NCBI GenBank assembly: GCA_947458745.1
Contig: CANGYQ010000002.1
Location: forward strand, 434,001 to 498,000
Source of the DNA: Bryobacteraceae bacterium
GTDB lineage: Bacteria; Acidobacteriota; Terriglobia; Bryobacterales; Bryobacteraceae
DNA: 64,000 nucleotides
Reading direction: 5' to 3'
This document shows positions 7,417 to 14,870 of this stretch, in pieces. Position 1 is the stretch's first letter; the number at the start of each line of letters is the position of its first letter. The translations under genes were made by a program, and so were the position numbers. The notes beneath the pieces were generated by a model. That model saw only the letters and a program-made list of their open reading frames with translations, ran no database searches and was not told the DNA's origin.

Positions 7417-8292
7417 CTACAGCCCAGCAGCCTTCAGCCACTCCGCGGCCACTTCACGCGGCGTCCGCTTCTTGATGTCCACCTGCGCATTCATCTGGCG
7501 CATGGCGGCGTCATCGATCTTGCCCGAAAGCTCAACCAACGCTTCCCGCAACCCGGGCGTCGAGGACAGCCGGTCCTGCCGCACCACGATCGCGGCCTGA
7601 TAGGGTGGAAACGCCGCCTGGTCATCTTTCAAGATCGCCACGTCCGCGCCTGCCAGCAAGCCATCGGTCGAATTGGCCGCAATCATGTTCACCGACTTTT
7701 GCATCAGCGCCTGGAACATCAGGCCCAAATCCATTGACCGCGGCGCGCCCTTCAGTTGCAATTGATACGTCTGGGTGAGCGTCGGCAATCCGTCCGGCCG
7801 GGCCTGAAACTCAAAGCCCACCCCCAACTGCCAGAAATCCTTCACCGCGCCCGCATCGCTCAGCGTCGCCAACTTCAGCCGCCGCGCATCCTCGCCACGC
7901 ACCACCATCGCGAAGCTGTTGTTGAAGCCCAGCGGGTCCAGCCACTCGGCCTGAGCTTGGGCCCGATAGAACTGTCGGACTTGGTTCAGCACGATCGCCG
8001 CATCACCCACGGCCGGGGCTTTCAAGACACTCGTCAGGGCCGTCCCCGTGTACTCGGGGTAGAGGTCAATTTCGCCCGCCTGAAGAGCTTGATGCGCCAG
8101 TAACGTGCCACCCAGGTTCAACCTCCGCTCCACGGGGTGGCCCAGCCGGTGTTCCAGATGTTGCGCGATGATCTCGCCCAGCACCAGTTGCTCCGTAAAG
8201 TTTTTCGACCCCACCCGCAGCACCGGCTCCCGCTGGCACGACGCCAACACCAACGCCGCCGCTACCGCCGAAAGAAGCTTCGTTCCAGCCAC
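7417..8292 (-). CDS. Osmoprotectant/choline-type ABC transporter substrate-binding lipoprotein
   Basis: A 291-residue protein of the OpuBC/ProX-like (OpuAC) binding-protein family. A lipobox VLASC places the acylated Cys at about residue 19. The mature chain opens with VGSKNFTEQLVLGEIIAQ, the hallmark of glycine betaine/choline/carnitine-binding proteins of this class, and LYPEYTGTAL follows at about 77-86. It starts with GTG and overlaps the permease gene by 31 bases, so the three genes form one operon (ATPase, permease, binding protein). The substrate is probably a quaternary ammonium osmolyte. The aromatic cage residues cannot be judged without a structure. Between its end and the next gene lies an 8-base inverted repeat (7330-7337 with 7358-7365) that may end the operon. 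Confidence 0.87.
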   Translation of the reverse strand: MAGTKLLSAVAAALVLASCQREPVLRVGSKNFTEQLVLGEIIAQHLEHRLGHPVERRLNLGGTLLAHQALQAGEIDLYPEYTGTALTSVLKAPAVGDAAIVLNQVRQFYRAQAQAEWLDPLGFNNSFAMVVRGEDARRLKLATLSDAGAVKDFWQLGVGFEFQARPDGLPTLTQTYQLQLKGAPRSMDLGLMFQALMQKSVNMIAANSTDGLLAGADVAILKDDQAAFPPYQAAIVVRQDRLSSTPGLREALVELSGKIDDAAMRQMNAQVDIKKRTPREVAAEWLKAAGL

Positions 8293-8858
8293 GCAAATCC
8301 TCCATCCAAGGCTAGCGCGAGCGCCGCCGCCGGGCAGGCACCGGCGAGAATCTGCCGCGAATCCACCGTCGCCACGCCCCGGAAGATCAGCTCGCCCAGC
8401 CCACCGGCGCCAATCGCCGCCGCAATCGTGGCCGTACCCACGGTGGCTACCGTGGCCACCCGGATGCCATTCAGGATCTGCGGTGCCGCCAGCGGTAGTT
8501 CCACCCAGCGCAACCGCTCTCGGTCCGTCATGCCCAGCGCGTCGCCTGATTCCAGCAACGTAGGCTCCACCGACATCAGCCCCGTCAGCGTCCCGCGCAC
8601 CACCGGAAGCAGCGCATAGGCCACCAGCGCGAACACCGCGCTCACCGGGCCAATCCCCAGCACCGGAATCAGGAAACCAAACAGAGCCAGACTGGGCACG
8701 GTTTGGAGAATGTTAACCACCATCAGCACGGGTGAGCGCCACCGCTCCCGCCGATGCAACCACACCGCCAGCGGTAAGCCAATTGCCACCGCCAGCGCCA
8801 TCGCCAACAGCGTCAGCCGCAAGTGCTGCGCGGACAACTGGAGCATTTCGTCGATCAC
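8262..8858 (-). CDS. ABC transporter permease, osmoprotectant (OpuBB) type
   Basis: A 198-residue inner-membrane permease with about five or six hydrophobic segments and the BPD_transp_1 coupling region, where the family EAA-like loop reads LESGDALGMTDRERLRWVELPLAAPQIL. Its length matches OpuBB/YehW-type permeases. It starts with GTG overlapping the ATPase stop (GTGA); an ATG four codons in is the alternative. With the adjacent ATPase and binding lipoprotein it forms an importer for compatible solutes. There is only one permease gene. OpuB/OpuC systems in other bacteria often have two, so it would form a homodimer. Confidence 0.87.
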   Translation of the reverse strand: MIDEMLQLSAQHLRLTLLAMALAVAIGLPLAVWLHRRERWRSPVLMVVNILQTVPSLALFGFLIPVLGIGPVSAVFALVAYALLPVVRGTLTGLMSVEPTLLESGDALGMTDRERLRWVELPLAAPQILNGIRVATVATVGTATIAAAIGAGGLGELIFRGVATVDSRQILAGACPAAALALALDGGFAWLERSFFRR

Positions 8859-9586
8859 AGCGTGGCTCCAAAGGCTTCGAGAAATCGTCGTCCCTCAACG
8901 CCGGCAAACCGTTGGAAATCGGCGGTGGGCACGCAAGATTCCAGGGCACCGCCCACCATCACGCCAATCCGCGTACCCACGCGCAACGCCTCGGTGAGGT
9001 CATGCGTGACAAAGACGGCCGTCTTGCCCATCGGGCTCCGCCACCGGACAAACTCCTGCTGCAGCTCAAAGCGGGTAATCGGATCCAGCGCGGAGAACGG
9101 CTCATCGAGCAGCAGCAGCGGAGGGTCAGAGGCTAGGGCCCGGGCCACGCTCACCCGCTGGCGCTCTCCCCCGGAGAGTTGATGCGGCTGTCGCTGGCGA
9201 AACTCAGCCGGCGGCAGGCCAACCCGGTCCAGAAGTCTGTCTACATCGCAGGCCCGGCCGGCCAGCTTGGGGCCGAGTGCAATGTTGTCACCCGCCGACA
9301 GATGCGGAAACAGGCCGCCGCTCTGGATGACATAGCCAATCGACCGCCGCAGCTCAATCAGGTTCCATTCCGCCACCGGCCGCCCCAGGACGCGGACGAC
9401 GCCGCTGGTGGGAGAAATCAAGCCGTTCACCAGGCGCAACGCGGTCGTCTTGCCGGAACCAGACCGCCCCAGTAGAACCAGCGACTCCCCGGGCAGTACG
9501 CGAAGCGAGAAATCGTCCAGCACCAACTTGTCCGCCACCCGGTAGGAGACGTGCTCAAACTCGATGACGGCTTCGGTGCTGTCCAC
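8855..9586 (-). CDS. ABC transporter ATP-binding protein, osmoprotectant (OpuBA) type
   Basis: A 243-residue ATPase with Walker A GRSGSGKT at about 40-47, a Q-loop in YVIQSGGLFP, signature LSGGERQR, Walker B LLLLDEPFSALD and H-loop VTHD. The VIQSGGLFPHL stretch is typical of the proline/betaine (ProV/OpuBA) subgroup. Unlike many OpuA/ProV ATPases it ends after the core domain and has no tandem CBS pair, so the usual ionic-strength sensor is absent from this subunit. It starts at a GTG without a clear ribosome site and is first in the operon. The regulator next to it is of the Rrf2 type, 91 bases upstream on the same strand. Confidence 0.9.
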   Translation of the reverse strand: MDSTEAVIEFEHVSYRVADKLVLDDFSLRVLPGESLVLLGRSGSGKTTALRLVNGLISPTSGVVRVLGRPVAEWNLIELRRSIGYVIQSGGLFPHLSAGDNIALGPKLAGRACDVDRLLDRVGLPPAEFRQRQPHQLSGGERQRVSVARALASDPPLLLLDEPFSALDPITRFELQQEFVRWRSPMGKTAVFVTHDLTEALRVGTRIGVMVGGALESCVPTADFQRFAGVEGRRFLEAFGATL

Positions 9587-9677
9587 TGGTGTTGTTTATT
9601 GTAAAGGCACTGCCGGCCGCACAGCGATGGCGGGCCGCCTCTGATCGACCCAATTTCAACCAGCGGGGACCAAACCG

Positions 9678-10172
9678 CTAGTGGACGTCAGCGGATTGTA
9701 TAGCGTTGACCAAAATCGGATTCCCCCCGCGCGAGCTCATCCATTCGCCCATTGACTTCTCGTCGCGGATCAGGTCCTGCAATGTCATCTTCCCCAGAAC
9801 GCTTTCAATCGCGGTTTGTAGCGCACTCCACAGGGTTCTCAGACCACAATCGCCGATATGGCTACAAGAGGATTGCAGCCCGGAATGCCGATCGCAGAAG
9901 CGGGGGCCATAAAGACGCCCGCCCAGTACCTCCAGAACCGAGACCACCGTAATGTCGGTGGCCGGCCGGGCCAGCGTGTAACCGCCGGCTTGACCGCGAA
10001 CGCTGTGGACGAATCCACCCAACCGGAGGATGCGCATCAGCTTGGCAACGTTAGGCACGGACAGACCTTCAGCCCTACTGATCTCGGGTATACTGAGGCT
10101 AGACGACTCGCCTCGCGTGGCCATCTGAAGCAGGCAGCGGAGTCCGTACTCCTCCTGAGCACTAAGTTTCAT
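9678..10172 (-). CDS. Rrf2-family transcriptional regulator with Fe-S cysteines
   Basis: A 164-residue Rrf2/IscR-type winged-helix repressor. It has the N-terminal MKLSAQEEYGLRCLLQMA helix, a helix-turn-helix around SIPEISRAEGLSVPNVAKLMRIL, and the GGYTLARP wing. Three cysteines at about 93, 103 and 109 (C-x9-C-x5-C) correspond to the [2Fe-2S] ligands of IscR-like sensors, though the spacing is wider than in E. coli IscR. I start it at the ATG at 10172; a TTG two codons earlier is possible. No ribosome site precedes the ATG. The gene is divergent from alpha-glucan phosphorylase (83-base gap) and upstream of the ABC operon on the same strand, so it may control either, in response to iron, oxygen or nitric oxide. 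Confidence 0.88.
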   Translation of the reverse strand: MKLSAQEEYGLRCLLQMATRGESSSLSIPEISRAEGLSVPNVAKLMRILRLGGFVHSVRGQAGGYTLARPATDITVVSVLEVLGGRLYGPRFCDRHSGLQSSCSHIGDCGLRTLWSALQTAIESVLGKMTLQDLIRDEKSMGEWMSSRGGNPILVNAIQSADVH

Positions 10173-10178
10173 GGCCAA

Positions 10179-10184
10179 ATTGTA
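10179..10184 (-). promoter_or_regulatory. Possible -10 element for a leaderless Rrf2 transcript
   Basis: TACAAT on the minus strand ends 7 bases before the ATG of the Rrf2 gene, so a transcript from it would begin at or next to the start codon. This agrees with the missing ribosome site. The -35 region is poor. Weak evidence. Confidence 0.3.
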
Positions 10185-10254
10185 TCCAAAATAGATTCAG
10201 AAAAGAAGATGTATTCGTACGGCGGCACATTTTTCCGTAAGTTTTTTCACACTA

Positions 10255-12807
10255 ATGAATATGGGTTATCAGATTAGACCACTGAAAGAGTTCGTTGTCC
10301 GGCCAGCGCTGCCACCCGCTTTGGGCCGTTTGCCGGAGCTGGCCTACAATCTGCTATGGAGCTGGGACCATGAAATGCGGTCTTTGTTCCGCCGCCTGGA
10401 CCCGGCACTGTGGCGCGCCAGCCACAATCCTGTGCTGATGCTGAACCAGCTGAGCCAGTCCGTACTCGACAAAGCCGCTGCTGACCCGCGCTACATGGCC
10501 TCCTACCGGAAGGCCTGCGAGAAATTCGACGCCTACGTACGCCAACCGGAGCAATCCAGCCCTTTTGGCGAGTTGATCGCCTACTTTTCCATGGAATACG
10601 GCATGGCGGACTGCGTGCCGATCTATTCGGGCGGCCTGGGCGTTCTCTCCGGCGACCATTTGAAGGCAGCCTCCGACGCGCAGGTGCCGCTGGTGGCGAT
10701 TGGCCTGCTCTACCAGAAGGGTTACCTTTCGCAGTCGCTCAATCCGGATGGCTGGCAAATTGAACGCACGCCGGTCAACGATTTCTTCAACTTGCCCGTC
10801 CAACCCGCCACCGACCCCGACGGCAAGGAGATCAAGATCTCCATCCGCCTGCCGATCGGACTGCTGACGATCAAGGTCTGGCTGGTCCAGGTGGGCCGCA
10901 TCAGCCTCTACCTGCTCGATAGCAACATTCCGGAGAACGGCACCCAGGAACTGCGCGAGATCACCGACCAGCTTTACGGGGGCGACGCCCACACCCGCAT
11001 CCGGCAGGAGATCGTGTTGGGCATCATGGGCCTGCGCGCCCTGAAGGCCGTCGGCCTTGAGCCGACCGCGTTTCACATGAACGAGGGCCACTCGGCGTTT
11101 CTGGCGGTGGAACGGATCCGTGACCTGATGCTGTCGCAAGGCATGTCATTCACCGAAGCGGCCGAAGCGTCGCGCGGCAACAACATCTTCACCACCCACA
11201 CCTCGGTTCCGGCGGGTATCGATCTGTTCGATGCGGGCACGCTGTGGGAGTACTTCCGCGACTATTGTGCCGAAGCGGGTATCTCCGCCCAACAGTTTTT
11301 CTCGCTGGGACGCCGCAACGCCTCCGATCAGGCCGAACGGTTCTCCATGGCCATCTGCGCCATGAAGACGGCCGCCTACCGCAATGCCGTCAGCCGCCTC
11401 CATGCCGAAGTGTCGCAGGACATGTGGCGGGATCTGTGGCCGGACCTGCCGGTGTGGGAAGTTCCGATCACTTACGTCACCAACGGCACGCACCTGCCCA
11501 CGTTTCTGAATGGCGACTTTGCCACCCTCTACGACAGCTACCTCCAGCCTGATTGGCGCGACCGTTACCAGGATCCGCGCATCTGGGATCAGGTGGGCGA
11601 GATCGGTGACGAAGAGCTGTGGCAAGCCCACCGGCGCCGCAAACGCCAGCTGGTCAGCTTCCTGCGGGACCGGATGGTCTCGGCGGCCTACAAGCGCAAA
11701 GCCTCCGCCACGGAGCTGAAGCGCCTGGAAACAATTTTCGACCCCGATGTTTTCACCATCGGCTTCGCCCGCCGCTTTGCCACCTACAAGCGCGCCACGC
11801 TGCTGTTCCGCGATGTGGAGCGGTTGCGCAAGCTGGTGGCCAACGCCAAGCGCCCCGTGCAGATCCTGATTGCCGGCAAGGCCCACCCCAAGGACATCCC
11901 GGGCAAAACCTTCATCCGCGAGATCGCGCAACTCACCCGTGACCCGGAGCTGGGCAAGCACCTGATCTTCGTCGAAGATTACTCTCTGCAAGTCGCCAAA
12001 GAGATGGTGCAGGGCGTCGACGTCTGGTTGAACAATCCGCGCCGCGGCGAAGAAGCCTGCGGCACCAGCGGCATGAAGGCCGCCCTGAACGGCGTGCTGA
12101 ACCTCAGCATCCTCGATGGCTGGTACGACGAAGCCTATGAGGTCTCCGGTGGCTGGGCCATCGGCAACCGCGAAGAGTACTCCGAGGAGCAGGACGAGAT
12201 CCATGCCGCGGAGATCTACTCGCTGCTCGAAAACGAGATCCTCCCCATGTACTACCAAGGGACCGCCGACAAAGCGCCCAAGGAATGGATGGCGCGCGTG
12301 AAGCAGTGTTTGCGGGCCATCAGCCCGCAGTTCAATGCCCAGCGCATGATCGAAGAATACATGCAGAACTTCTATGGCCCGGCGCACGATTCCTGGAAGG
12401 CCACCAGCGCCGCCAACTTTGCGGCGGCGCGCGAACGGTCTAACTGGTTGTCGGAAGTCAGCCGCATCTGGGACCGGGTTCGCATTGTGGAATCCGGCCG
12501 CGAGATCGACGAGACGGTGGTGGCAGGTCAAGCCATCAACGTGCATTCCACGCTCGACTTGGCGGGCCTCAAGCCGGAAGATGTCCGGGTGGAAGCCGTC
12601 GTGGGCCGGGTAGGCGTCAGCGGCCACCTGGAGGATACCGAAGTCATCCAACTGCAAGCCGCCGGCAGTAATCACGAAGGTACCGTGTTTGCGCGGGAGT
12701 TTGTGCCCCATCAGACGGGCCGGCTGGGCCTAAGTATCCGCGTTTCGCCAAATCATTTCGACGATCCGCTAACCCGTCCTTGCTACCCATTGATGAAGTG
12801 GAGCTAG
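10255..12807 (+). CDS. glgP: Alpha-glucan (glycogen) phosphorylase
   Basis: An 850-residue phosphorylase of the bacterial/archaeal GT35 branch that begins with a DUF3417-type N-terminal domain (LPELAYNLLWSWDHEMRSLF). It uses phosphate to release glucose 1-phosphate from alpha-1,4-glucans, with PLP on a lysine. The PLP lysine is K608 in GTSGMKAALNG, just after the NNPRRGEEACG loop; FSMEYGM and GGLGVLSGDH near residues 110-140 are family motifs. The first ATG (10255) and the ATG two codons on are both possible; neither has a good ribosome site. It stands alone, divergent from the Rrf2 regulator. No glgA, glgB or glgC is in the window. Confidence 0.93.
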   Translation: MNMGYQIRPLKEFVVRPALPPALGRLPELAYNLLWSWDHEMRSLFRRLDPALWRASHNPVLMLNQLSQSVLDKAAADPRYMASYRKACEKFDAYVRQPEQSSPFGELIAYFSMEYGMADCVPIYSGGLGVLSGDHLKAASDAQVPLVAIGLLYQKGYLSQSLNPDGWQIERTPVNDFFNLPVQPATDPDGKEIKISIRLPIGLLTIKVWLVQVGRISLYLLDSNIPENGTQELREITDQLYGGDAHTRIRQEIVLGIMGLRALKAVGLEPTAFHMNEGHSAFLAVERIRDLMLSQGMSFTEAAEASRGNNIFTTHTSVPAGIDLFDAGTLWEYFRDYCAEAGISAQQFFSLGRRNASDQAERFSMAICAMKTAAYRNAVSRLHAEVSQDMWRDLWPDLPVWEVPITYVTNGTHLPTFLNGDFATLYDSYLQPDWRDRYQDPRIWDQVGEIGDEELWQAHRRRKRQLVSFLRDRMVSAAYKRKASATELKRLETIFDPDVFTIGFARRFATYKRATLLFRDVERLRKLVANAKRPVQILIAGKAHPKDIPGKTFIREIAQLTRDPELGKHLIFVEDYSLQVAKEMVQGVDVWLNNPRRGEEACGTSGMKAALNGVLNLSILDGWYDEAYEVSGGWAIGNREEYSEEQDEIHAAEIYSLLENEILPMYYQGTADKAPKEWMARVKQCLRAISPQFNAQRMIEEYMQNFYGPAHDSWKATSAANFAAARERSNWLSEVSRIWDRVRIVESGREIDETVVAGQAINVHSTLDLAGLKPEDVRVEAVVGRVGVSGHLEDTEVIQLQAAGSNHEGTVFAREFVPHQTGRLGLSIRVSPNHFDDPLTRPCYPLMKWS

Positions 12808-12824
12808 GTCTAGTACCTTGGAGG

Positions 12825-12856
12825 ACGAGGGTCTGAAAATTTCGCTGGACCCTCGT
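12825..12856 (+). terminator. Hairpin after glgP
   Basis: Perfect 9-base arms ACGAGGGTC (12825-12833) and GACCCTCGT (12848-12856) with a 14-base loop, beginning 17 bases past the glgP stop. Only a short T run follows, so it may be a weak terminator or an RNA-stabilising hairpin. Confidence 0.5.
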
Positions 12857-13122
12857 ACGTTTCCATGGTAAATACTTGATAGGCGAATGCGGAGCGATCG
12901 GCCACAAGAGCCGGAAATACCCTGACCTCGCACGCCGCTGAGGTTGAGTTTGTTGGCTTGCGGGCAGCCCGGTTAAGCTGCCATCCTGATTTCCCCATCG
13001 TGTAGTGATTCAGAGATCATTTATGTCTTTACTCACTGCCGGTGACTGCGCCTCGGCGCTCGTTTATCCACCACCTCAGTCGCGCCCCCGTGGCGCCCCC
13101 TCGTAAGGAGTCTCACCCCACT
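12857..13122. other. Intergenic region upstream of the zinc-ribbon gene
   Basis: The remainder of a 315-base gap. I see no supported gene in it: short open frames on both strands lack ribosome sites and recognisable sequence. AAGGAG at 13105-13110 is the likely ribosome site for the ATG at 13123, with a rather long 12-base spacing. The promoter of the next operon should lie here, but I cannot place it. Confidence 0.4.
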
Positions 13123-13584
13123 ATGGACGAAGACCGTAAGTACCGGCACAACGGCTATCAAGATTCTGATCGCAGCCAGCGGCCGGATCGTCCCCGCCCC
13201 ACCGGGCCGCGCCCGCCGCTTGATATCACGGGCCCGCGCTTGCCGCGGCTGGTGCAATCCGTCACGGCGTCGCGTTGCTATGCCTGTGGCTCAACGCTGG
13301 CGCACGGTACCGATTTCAAAACCGAGTGCCCGAAGTGCCATGCGGCGCTTCATTGCTGTAAGCAGTGCTCCCATTTTGAACCGGCTACACGTTTTCAATG
13401 CCGCAAGCCCATCCCCGTGAGGATTGCCGTGAAGGATGCGCTGAATGAGTGCGAACTGTTCTCGCCGCGAGTCACCGTCGCCCGCGATGCTAACGCCGCT
13501 CCGCCGCCGATCTCGGTGAACGTGGCCGCTCCCCGCACGGCTAGCGACGCGCGCTCCGCGTTTGAAAGCCTCTTCAAAAAATGA
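13123..13584 (+). CDS. Zinc-ribbon protein of unknown function
   Basis: A 153-residue protein. I place the start at the ATG at 13123 (AAGGAG upstream); the open frame extends 27 codons further up but that part has no supporting signal. The first 45 residues are polar and Arg/Pro-rich. A cysteine-rich core follows: CYACG, then CPKC, CCKQC and C-x8-C pairs over about 60 residues, enough for two zinc-binding ribbons. A short Ala/Pro tail ends the protein. This resembles small conserved acidobacterial proteins with no assigned role. It overlaps the downstream dehydrogenase start (ATGA), so the two are cotranslated; the cysteine ribbons may bind nucleic acid or a partner protein. Confidence 0.7.
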   Translation: MDEDRKYRHNGYQDSDRSQRPDRPRPTGPRPPLDITGPRLPRLVQSVTASRCYACGSTLAHGTDFKTECPKCHAALHCCKQCSHFEPATRFQCRKPIPVRIAVKDALNECELFSPRVTVARDANAAPPPISVNVAAPRTASDARSAFESLFKK

Positions 13585-14630
13585 GGATCGCGGAACTCGC
13601 CGGGCTACGCCAGTTCACGGTGCGTGACGGAGCTCGCCCACCGGCGCCGCCACCCGGCTGGGTGCAAGTGCAGGTACGTTATGCCGGCATTTGCGGCTCC
13701 GACATTCATTACTTCTCCGAAGGTGGCGTCGGCCCGGCCAAATGCAGTTACCCCCAGATCCTGGGCCATGAGCCCACGGGCCTCATAACCCAACTCGGAC
13801 CCGGCGTCTCGGGCTGGCAAGTGGGGGACCCAGTGCTGTGCGAACCGGCCATCTACTGCTACCACTGCGAGTTCTGCCTCTCCGGCCGCCACAACGTTTG
13901 TTCCAACATACGTTTTATGTCGACCCCGGTGGAGCCCGGCTACTTCCGCGATCTGGTCAACGTTCCGGCCATCAACTTGATGGCCCCACCCAAGGGCGTG
14001 GGCTTGGCCGAAGCCGTGCTGTTTGAGCCACTGGCGATCGTGCTCCATTCGATGACCTTCGCCGCCCCCAGCCTGGGTGACACCGCGCTGGTCTATGGCG
14101 CGGGGCCCATTGGTCTGCTCACCGTGGCCGTCTTGAAGATGTCGGGCGTTGGCCGCATCTGGTGCGTGGACCCGGTGGCCCATCGCCGCGACATGGCCCG
14201 CACACTGGGCGCTGACGTGGTGTTCGACCCGAGCGAAACCGACGTGGTGAAGACCATCCTGCACGACACCGGCCAGCGCGGCGTCGATATCGCGATCGAC
14301 TGCGCCACACCCGATCCGGCGCTGGGTTGCGACACCATCAATGAGTGCATCCGCGCCGCCCGCAACGCCGGCCGCGTCATCATCACGGGCATCCCCGGAG
14401 TGCTTAGCTATCCGCTTGACATCCACGCCCTGCGCGTCAAGGAACTCTACTTCTACACCGTCCGCCGTTCCAACCACGAAACCGCCGCCGGCGTCCGCCT
14501 GCTGGAGCAGTACCCTGCCCTGCTCGGCCCCGTCGTCACCCACCAACGCCCCGTCGAACAGATCAACGACACCTTCCTGATGGTGGAACACTACCAGGAC
14601 CGCGTCGGCAAAGCCGTCGTCTCCTTCTAG
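13581..14630 (+). CDS. Zinc-dependent medium-chain dehydrogenase (sorbitol/threonine dehydrogenase-like)
   Basis: A 349-residue MDR-superfamily enzyme. Catalytic zinc ligands are Cys38 (GICGSD) and His63-Glu64 (GHEPTG). A structural zinc site is formed by Cys93, Cys96, Cys99 and Cys107 (YCYHCEFCLSGRHNVC). The Rossmann fold has VYGAGPIGLLT near residue 172. The pattern best fits the polyol and L-threonine dehydrogenase group, oxidising a secondary alcohol with NAD(P). The substrate is not determinable. It is coupled to the upstream zinc-ribbon gene by a 4-base overlap and followed by a 240-base gap with no supported gene. Confidence 0.85.
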   Translation: MRIAELAGLRQFTVRDGARPPAPPPGWVQVQVRYAGICGSDIHYFSEGGVGPAKCSYPQILGHEPTGLITQLGPGVSGWQVGDPVLCEPAIYCYHCEFCLSGRHNVCSNIRFMSTPVEPGYFRDLVNVPAINLMAPPKGVGLAEAVLFEPLAIVLHSMTFAAPSLGDTALVYGAGPIGLLTVAVLKMSGVGRIWCVDPVAHRRDMARTLGADVVFDPSETDVVKTILHDTGQRGVDIAIDCATPDPALGCDTINECIRAARNAGRVIITGIPGVLSYPLDIHALRVKELYFYTVRRSNHETAAGVRLLEQYPALLGPVVTHQRPVEQINDTFLMVEHYQDRVGKAVVSF

Positions 14631-14870
14631 CCTCGACGGGTGGCGCAAACTGTCAGCCTGCAGCGGAATCTTTACTCCCGCCGGTTCATCGTAGAAGGCC
14701 CAAATCAGCATCGAGTCCGGCATTCCGCCACCCCGAGGCGGAATGAATGCCGCCTCCACGCCAACAGCCTGCGCCAGCACTTAACCGCCGGAATCACTGA
14801 CGCGGACTACCGGCCGTTCCCACTCTTGCCAGATGCAACTCAGTTGCGTTAATTTAGTGATGGATCAAAT

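Noticed and set aside
11146-12711. A 521-residue open frame on the minus strand
   Set aside because: Antisense shadow of alpha-glucan phosphorylase, with atypical composition and no motif.
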